Source of the DNA: Plazaster borealis | Taxonomy: Eukaryota > Echinodermata > Asteroidea > Forcipulatida > Labidiasteridae | Assembly: GCA_021014325.1 (NCBI GenBank) | Contig: JAJGQC010000653.1 | Span: 27,804-91,803, forward strand | Length of the DNA: 64,000 nucleotides | Direction: 5' to 3' | Shown: positions 58,251 through 64,000 of the stretch, one piece after another | Layout of the letters: every line of letters starts with the position of its first letter | Numbering within the stretch: the stretch's first letter is position 1 | The notes under the pieces: model-generated | What the model saw: the letters and a program-made list of their open reading frames with translations, nothing else | The model's database searches: none | What the model was told of the DNA's origin: nothing | Program-made: the position numbers and the translations under genes

Positions 58251-61200
58251 CCCAAATTTTGGTGAATTCACTTGACAAAGATGATCTGTTTTAGCTTACT
58301 TTATTTCAATTTATAGCGCTAAAAAATTGAAATAAAGTAAGCTAAATAAAAATCGCTGTAAACTGGGAGTAAATTTGGAGTTGTAAGTTGAAGAAAGATG
58401 TCTTATTATTATTGTGAACTTGGAAAATAATATTTGCTACTCCAAATAAATCTTTGACAATTTTTGTTTGTCCATCGACAGGGGAGCATGAATGACCAAG
58501 GATGCCATACATCTGATGTTATAGAGTTGTCGAAGATGACCACCCAGTCAAGATAAGTAACCACCGAAATATAATCATTTGATAACTGAACAGACCACTG
58601 AATCAATATCAATTTAATAAAAAGTAATATGTTTTTAGAAACTCTGACCATCAGAAAGGGTTTTATAACTAGGATTCCGAGACAGCGATCGATGCGTGCC
58701 ATGCAGTTAAGTTTAAACAGCTACAAGAGAGGTGTGTAACTCTTTATTTTGTAGGTGAGTTACAATTTTGAGGTATTTGTTTGTATTTCGGTCTGTAACC
58801 CAAATTTTGGTGAATTCGTTACTTGACAAAGATGATCTGTTTAGCTTACTTTATTTCAATTTATAGCGCTAACAAATTGAAATAAAGTAAGCTAAATAAA
58901 ATCGCTGTAAATTGGGAGTAAATTTGGAGTTGTAAGTTGAAGAAAGATGTCTTATTATTATTGTGAACTTGGAAAATAATATTTGCTACTCCAAATAAAT
59001 CTTTGACAATTTTTGTTTGTCCATCGACAGGGGAGCATGAATGACCAAGGACGCCATACATCTGATGTTATAGAGTTGTCGAAGATGACCACCCAGTCAA
59101 GATAAGTAACCACCGAAATATAATCATTTGATAACTGAACAGACCACTGAATCAATATCAATTCTAATAAAAAGTAATATGTTTTTAGAAACTCTGACCA
59201 TCAGAAAGGGTTTTATAACTAGGATTCCGAGACAGCGATCGATGCGTGCCATGCAGTTAAGTTTAAACAGCTACAAGAGAGGTGTGTAACTCTTTATTTT
59301 GTAGGTGAGTTACAATTTTGAGGTATTTGTTTGTATTTCGGTCTGTAACCCAAATTTTGGTGAATTCTGTTACTTGACAAAGATGATCTGTTTTTGGTTA
59401 CTTTATTTCAATTTATTTCGATAACAATTTGATATAAAGTAAGCTAAATAAAAATCGCTGTAAATTGGGAGTAAATTTGGAGTTGTAAGTTGAAGAAAGA
59501 TGTCTTATTATTATTGTGAACTTGGAAAATAATATTTGCTACTCCAAATAAATCTTTGACAATTTTTGTTTGTCCATCGACAGGGAGCATGAATGACCAA
59601 GGACGCCATACATCTGATGTTATAGAGTTGTCGAAGATGACCACCCAGTCAAGATAAGTAACCACCGAAATATAATCATTTGATAACTGAACAGACCACT
59701 GAATCAATATCAATTCTAATAAAAAGTAATATGTTTTTAGAAACTCTGACCATCAGAAAGGGTTTTATAACTAGGATTCCGAGACAGCGATCGATGCGTG
59801 CCATGCAGTTAAGTTTAAACAGCTACAAGAGAGGTGTGTAACTCTTTATTTTGTAGGTGAGTTACAATTTTGAGGTATTTGTTTGTATTTCGGTCTGTAA
59901 CCCAAATTTTGGTGAATTCTGTTTGGACAAAGATGATCTGTTTACTTTATTTCAATTTATAGCGCTAAAAATTGAAATAAAGTAAGCTAAATAAAATCGC
60001 TGTAAATTGGGAGTAAATTTGAGTTGTAAGATGAAGAAAGATGTCTTATTATTATTGTGAACTTGGAAAATAATATTTGCTACTCCAAATAAATTTTTTT
60101 TGTTTGTCCATCGACAGGGGAGCATGAATGACCAAGGACGCCATACATCTGATGTTATAGAGTTGTCGAAGATGACCACCCAGTCAAGATAAGTAACCAC
60201 CGAAATATAATCATTTGATAACTGAATAGACCACTGAATCAATATCAATTCTAATAAAAGTAATATGTTTTTAGAAACTCTGACAATCAGAAAGGGTTTT
60301 ATAACTAGGATTCCGAGACAGCGATCGATGCGTGCCATGCAGTTATTTTTAAACAGCTTATGAAGAGAGGTGTGTGTTTCTCTTTTATTTTGTAGGTGAG
60401 TTACAATTTTGAGGTATTTGTTTGTATTTCGGTCTGTAACCCAAATTTTGTGAATTCCATTTTGACAAAGATGATCTGTTTTAGCTTACTTTATTTCAAT
60501 TTATAGCGCTAAAAATTGAAATAAAGTAAGCTAAAAATCGCTGTAAATTGGGAGTAAATTTGGAGTTGTAAGTTGAAGAAAGATGTCTTATTATTATTGT
60601 GAACTTGGAAAATAATATTTGCTACTCCAAATAAATCTTTGACAATTTTTGTTTGTCCATCGACAGGGAGCATGAATGACCAAGGACGCCATACATCTGA
60701 TGTTATAGAGTTGTCGAAGATGACCACCCAGTGAAGATAAGTAACCACCAAATATAATCATTTGATAACTGAACAGACCACTGAATCAATATCAATTCTA
60801 ATAAAAAGTAATATGTTTTTAGAAACTCTGACCATCAGAAAGGGTTTTATAACTAGGATTCCGAGACAGCGATCGATGCGTGCCATGCAGTTAAGTTTAA
60901 ACAGCTAAGCAAGAGAGGTGTGTGTAACTCTTTTTATTTTGTAGGTGAGTTACAATTTTGAGGTATTTGTTTGTATTTCGGTCTGTAACCCAAATTTTGG
61001 TGAATTCCGTTACTTGACAAAGATGATCTGTTTTAGCTTACTTTATTTCAATTTATAGCGCTAAAAAATTGAAATAAAGTAAGCTAAACAAAAATCGCTG
61101 TAAATTGGGAGTAAATTTGGAGTTGTGTTGAAGAAAGATGTCTTATTATTGTGAACTTGGAAAATAATATTTGCTACTCCAAATAAATCTTTGACAATTT

Positions 61201-63039
61201 TTGTTTGTCCATCGACAGGGGAGCATGAATGACCAAGCACGCCATACATCTGATGTTATAGAGTTGTCGAAGATGACCACCCAGTGAAGATAAGTAACCA
61301 CCGAAATATAATCATTTGATAACTGAATAGACCACTGAATCAATATCAATTCTAATAAAAAGTAATATGTTTTTAGAAACTCTGACCATCAGAAAGGGTT
61401 TTATAACTAGGATTCCGAGACAGCGATCGATGCGCCATGCAGTTAAGTTTAAACAGCTACAAGAGAGGTGTGTGTAACTCTTTTATTTTGTAGGTGAGTT
61501 ACAATTTTGAGGTATTTGTTTGTGTTTCGGTCTGTAACCCAAATTTTGGTGAATTCATACTTGACAAAGATGATCTGTTTTAGCTTACTTATTTCAATTT
61601 ATAGCGCTAAAAATTGAAATAAAGTAAGCTAAATAAAATCGCTGTAAACTGGGAGTAAATTTGGAGTTGTAAGTTGAAGAAAGATGTCTTATTATTATTG
61701 TGAACTTGAAAAATAATATTTGCTACTCCAAATAAATCATTGACAATTTTTGTTTGTCCATCGACAGGGAGCATGAATGACCAAGGATGCCATACTTCTG
61801 ATGTTATAGAGTTGTCTAAGATGACCACCAGTCAAGATAAGTAACCACCGAAATATAATCATTTGATAACTGAACAGACCACTGAATCAATATCAATTCT
61901 AATAAAAAGTAATATGTTTTTAGAAACTCTGACCATCAGAAAGGGTTTTATAACTAGGATTCCGAGACAGCGATCGATGCGTGCCATGCAGTTAAGTTTA
62001 AACAGCTAAGCAAGAGAGGTGTGTAACTCTTTATTTTGTAGGTGAGTTACAATTTTGAGGTATTTGTTTGTATTTCGGTCTGTAACCCAAATTTTGGTGA
62101 ATTCCGTTACTTGACAAAGATGATCTGTTTTAGCTTACTTTATTTCAATTTATAGCGCTAACAAATTGAAATAAAGTAAGCTAAATAAAAATCGCAGTTG
62201 GGAGCAAATTTGGAGTTGTAAGTTGAAGAAAGATGTCTTATTATTATTGTGAACTTGGAAAATAATATTTGCTACTCCAAATAAATCTTTGACAATTTTT
62301 GTTTGTCCATCGACAGGGGAGCATGAATGACCAAGCACGCCATACATCTGATGTTATAGAGTTGTCAGATGACCACCCAGTGAAGATAAGTAACCACCAA
62401 ATATAATCATTTGATAACTGAACAGACCACTGAATCAATATCAATTTAATAAAAGTAATATGTTTTTAGAAACTCTGACCATCAGAAAGGGTTTTATAAC
62501 TAGATTCCGAGACAGCGATCGATGCGTGCCATGCAGTTAAGTTTAAACAGCTAAGCAAGAGAGGTGTGTGTAACTCTTTTATTTTGTAGGTGAGTTACAA
62601 TTTTGAGGTATTTGTTTGTATTTCGGTCTGTAACCCAAATTTTGGTGAATTCTGCATTGACAAAGATGATCTGTTTTAGCTTACTTTATTTCAATTTATA
62701 GCGCTAACAAATTGAAATAAAGTAAGCTAAATAAAATCATGGTAAATTGGGAGCAAATTTGGAGTTGTAAGTTGAAGAAAGATGTCTTATTATTATTGTG
62801 AACTTGGAAAATAATATTTGCTACTCCAAATAAATTTTTTTTGTTTGTCCATCGACAGGGGAGCATGAATGACCAAGCACGCCATACATCTGATGTTATA
62901 GAGTTGTCAAGATGACCACCCAGTGAAGATAAGTAACCACCGAAATATAATCATTTGATAACTGAATAGACCACTGAATCAATATCATTCTAATAAAAGT
63001 AATATGTTTTTAGAAACTCTGACCATCAGAAAGGGTTTT

Positions 63040-64000
63040 ATAACTAGGATTCGAGACAGCATCGATGCGTGCCATGCAGTTAAGTTTAAACAGCTAAGCA
63101 AGAGAGAGGTGTGTGTAACTCTTTATTTTGTAGGTGAGTTACAATTTTGAGGTATTTGTTTGTGTTTCGGTCTGTAAACCCAAATTTTGGTGAATCCGTT
63201 ACTTGACAAAGATGATCTGTTTTAGCTTACTTTATTCAATTTATAGCGCTAAAAAATTGAAATAAAGTAAGCTTAAATAAAAATCGCGCTATAAGCTAGG
63301 GAGCAATTTGGGAGTTGTTGTAAGTTGAAGAAAGATGTCTTATTATTATTGTGAACTTGGAAAATAATATTTGCTACTCCAAATAAATCTTTGACAATTT
63401 TTGTTTGTCCATCGACAGGAGCATGAATGACCAAGGATGCCAGCTACATCTGATACAGTGTTATAGAGTTGCTCAAGACATAATAATAACATAGAATGAA
63501 GATGACCACCCAGTCAAGATAAGTAACTAATCCCAAAATATAATCATTTGATAACTAGAACAGACCACTGAATCAATATCAATTCTAATAAAAGTAATAT
63601 GTTTTAGAAACTCTGACCATCAGAAAGGGTTTTATAACTAGGATTCCGAGACAGCGATCGATGCGTGCCATGCAGTTAAGTTTAAACATGGCTATAAGAG
63701 AGGTGTGTGTAACTCTTTTATTTTGTAGGTGAGTTACAATTTTGAGGTATTTGTTTGTATTTGGTCTGCAACCCAAATTTTAGTGAATTCCGTTACTTGA
63801 GACAAAGATGATCTGTTTTAGTTTACTTTATTTCCAATTTATAGCTAACAAGTGGAAATGAAGTAGCTAAATAAAAATAATCGCTGTAAATTGGGGAGTA
63901 AATTTGGAGTTGTGTTGAAGAAAGATGTCTTATTATTATTGTGAACTTGGAAAATAATATTTGCTACCCAAATAAATCTTTGACAATTTTGTTTGTCCAT
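63040..64000. repeat. Degenerate satellite monomers at the window end
   Basis: Monomers 67-69 carry many small indels absent elsewhere, such as GCCAGCTACATCTGATACAG, an insertion of about 30 bp with ATAATAATAACATAGAATGA, and broken hairpin arms (TAGCTAACAAGTGGAAATGA). This could be true decay towards the array edge or poorly corrected assembly sequence. Confidence 0.8.

Larger units (their letters stand above)
26133..64000. repeat. Large satellite array, monomer about 555 bp, about 69 copies
   Basis: All copies are head to tail in one orientation, with spacing of 540-560 bp for most, and run past the window end. Each monomer reads from GAAATAAAGTAAGCTAAATA through TTGGGAGTAAATTTGGAG, TGTCCATCGACAGGGGAGCA, GAGACAGCGATCGATGCGTG and GGTGAGTTACAATTTTGAGG to TTTTAGCTTACTTTATTTCA. 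The last words are the inverted complement of the first, so a monomer has the form of a TIR element. Most copies are nearly identical, which implies recent expansion or strong homogenisation. The identical minus-strand 67-codon and 89-97-codon frames are shared only because the DNA is shared; indels break them freely. Centromeric or heterochromatic satellite is the usual role for such an array, but that is inference. I see no CENP-B-box-like motif. Confidence 0.97.

Noticed and set aside
27890..63776. Dozens of nearly identical minus-strand frames of 67, 89 or 97 codons in the satellite
   Set aside because: They repeat because the DNA repeats. Single-base and two-base indels switch their ends freely between copies (67, 89, 97 and 128 codons), with no sign of frame protection.
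26133..64000. CRISPR array
   Set aside because: The period of 555 bp is far too long, there are no unique spacers between short repeats, and the context is eukaryotic.
26133..64000. Tandem rRNA, 5S, snRNA or histone gene cluster
   Set aside because: No recognisable rRNA, 5S or snRNA sequence and no internal A or B box of tRNA type in the monomer; no histone frame.

Overview
This window looks like intergenic or intronic DNA from an animal. It is AT-rich and has no long open reading frames, no operon-like gene packing, and no rRNA or tRNA gene that I could find. It holds many short terminal-inverted-repeat (TIR) elements and a very large tandem satellite. One collagen-type Gly-X-Y coding fragment (two copies) points to a metazoan. 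Several of the short TIR elements (ends such as GGGCCCAATTTCATAG and TTTAAAGG...CCTTTAA) feel like families common in marine deuterostomes, perhaps an echinoderm. That is memory-based inference, not something the sequence proves.

Layout. (1) 1-11.7 kb: a block of about 4.8 kb present in three tandem copies (end of copy 1 at 3573, copy 2 at 3574-8360, copy 3 from 8361). Each block runs: a mosaic of two related repeat units (a short A unit of about 200 bp and a longer B unit carrying an exon-like segment with splice-like borders), then a minisatellite of about 34 bp, then a half MITE. In copies 1 and 2 there follow TIR elements of about 335 bp that flank a collagen-like coding fragment. (2) 11.7-24.7 kb: a patchwork of non-autonomous DNA transposons and small tandem repeats with no convincing gene. 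It includes a 344-365 bp triplication, a 563-bp fold-back element, Mutator-like elements with 9-bp target duplications, a TTAA-specific MITE with its empty site preserved in a paralogous copy, and other MITEs. Part of this region (16.46-18.2 kb) is duplicated at 23.24-24.43 kb. (3) 24.76-26.13 kb: six tandem copies of a unit of about 235 bp. (4) 26.13-64.0 kb: about 69 head-to-tail copies of a satellite of about 555 bp, running off the window end. Every monomer is bounded by 23-bp inverted arms, so each junction between monomers is a potential hairpin.

The most notable features are: the satellite, whose monomer has the layout of a TIR transposon and whose sequence variation is concentrated in a few small sites, two of them in hairpin loops; the exon-like B segment, of which only one of eight copies (3924-4059) keeps an uninterrupted frame; the duplicated collagen fragment boxed in by TIR elements; and the paired filled and empty sites of a TTAA element. 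No set of genes working together as a pathway can be claimed here.
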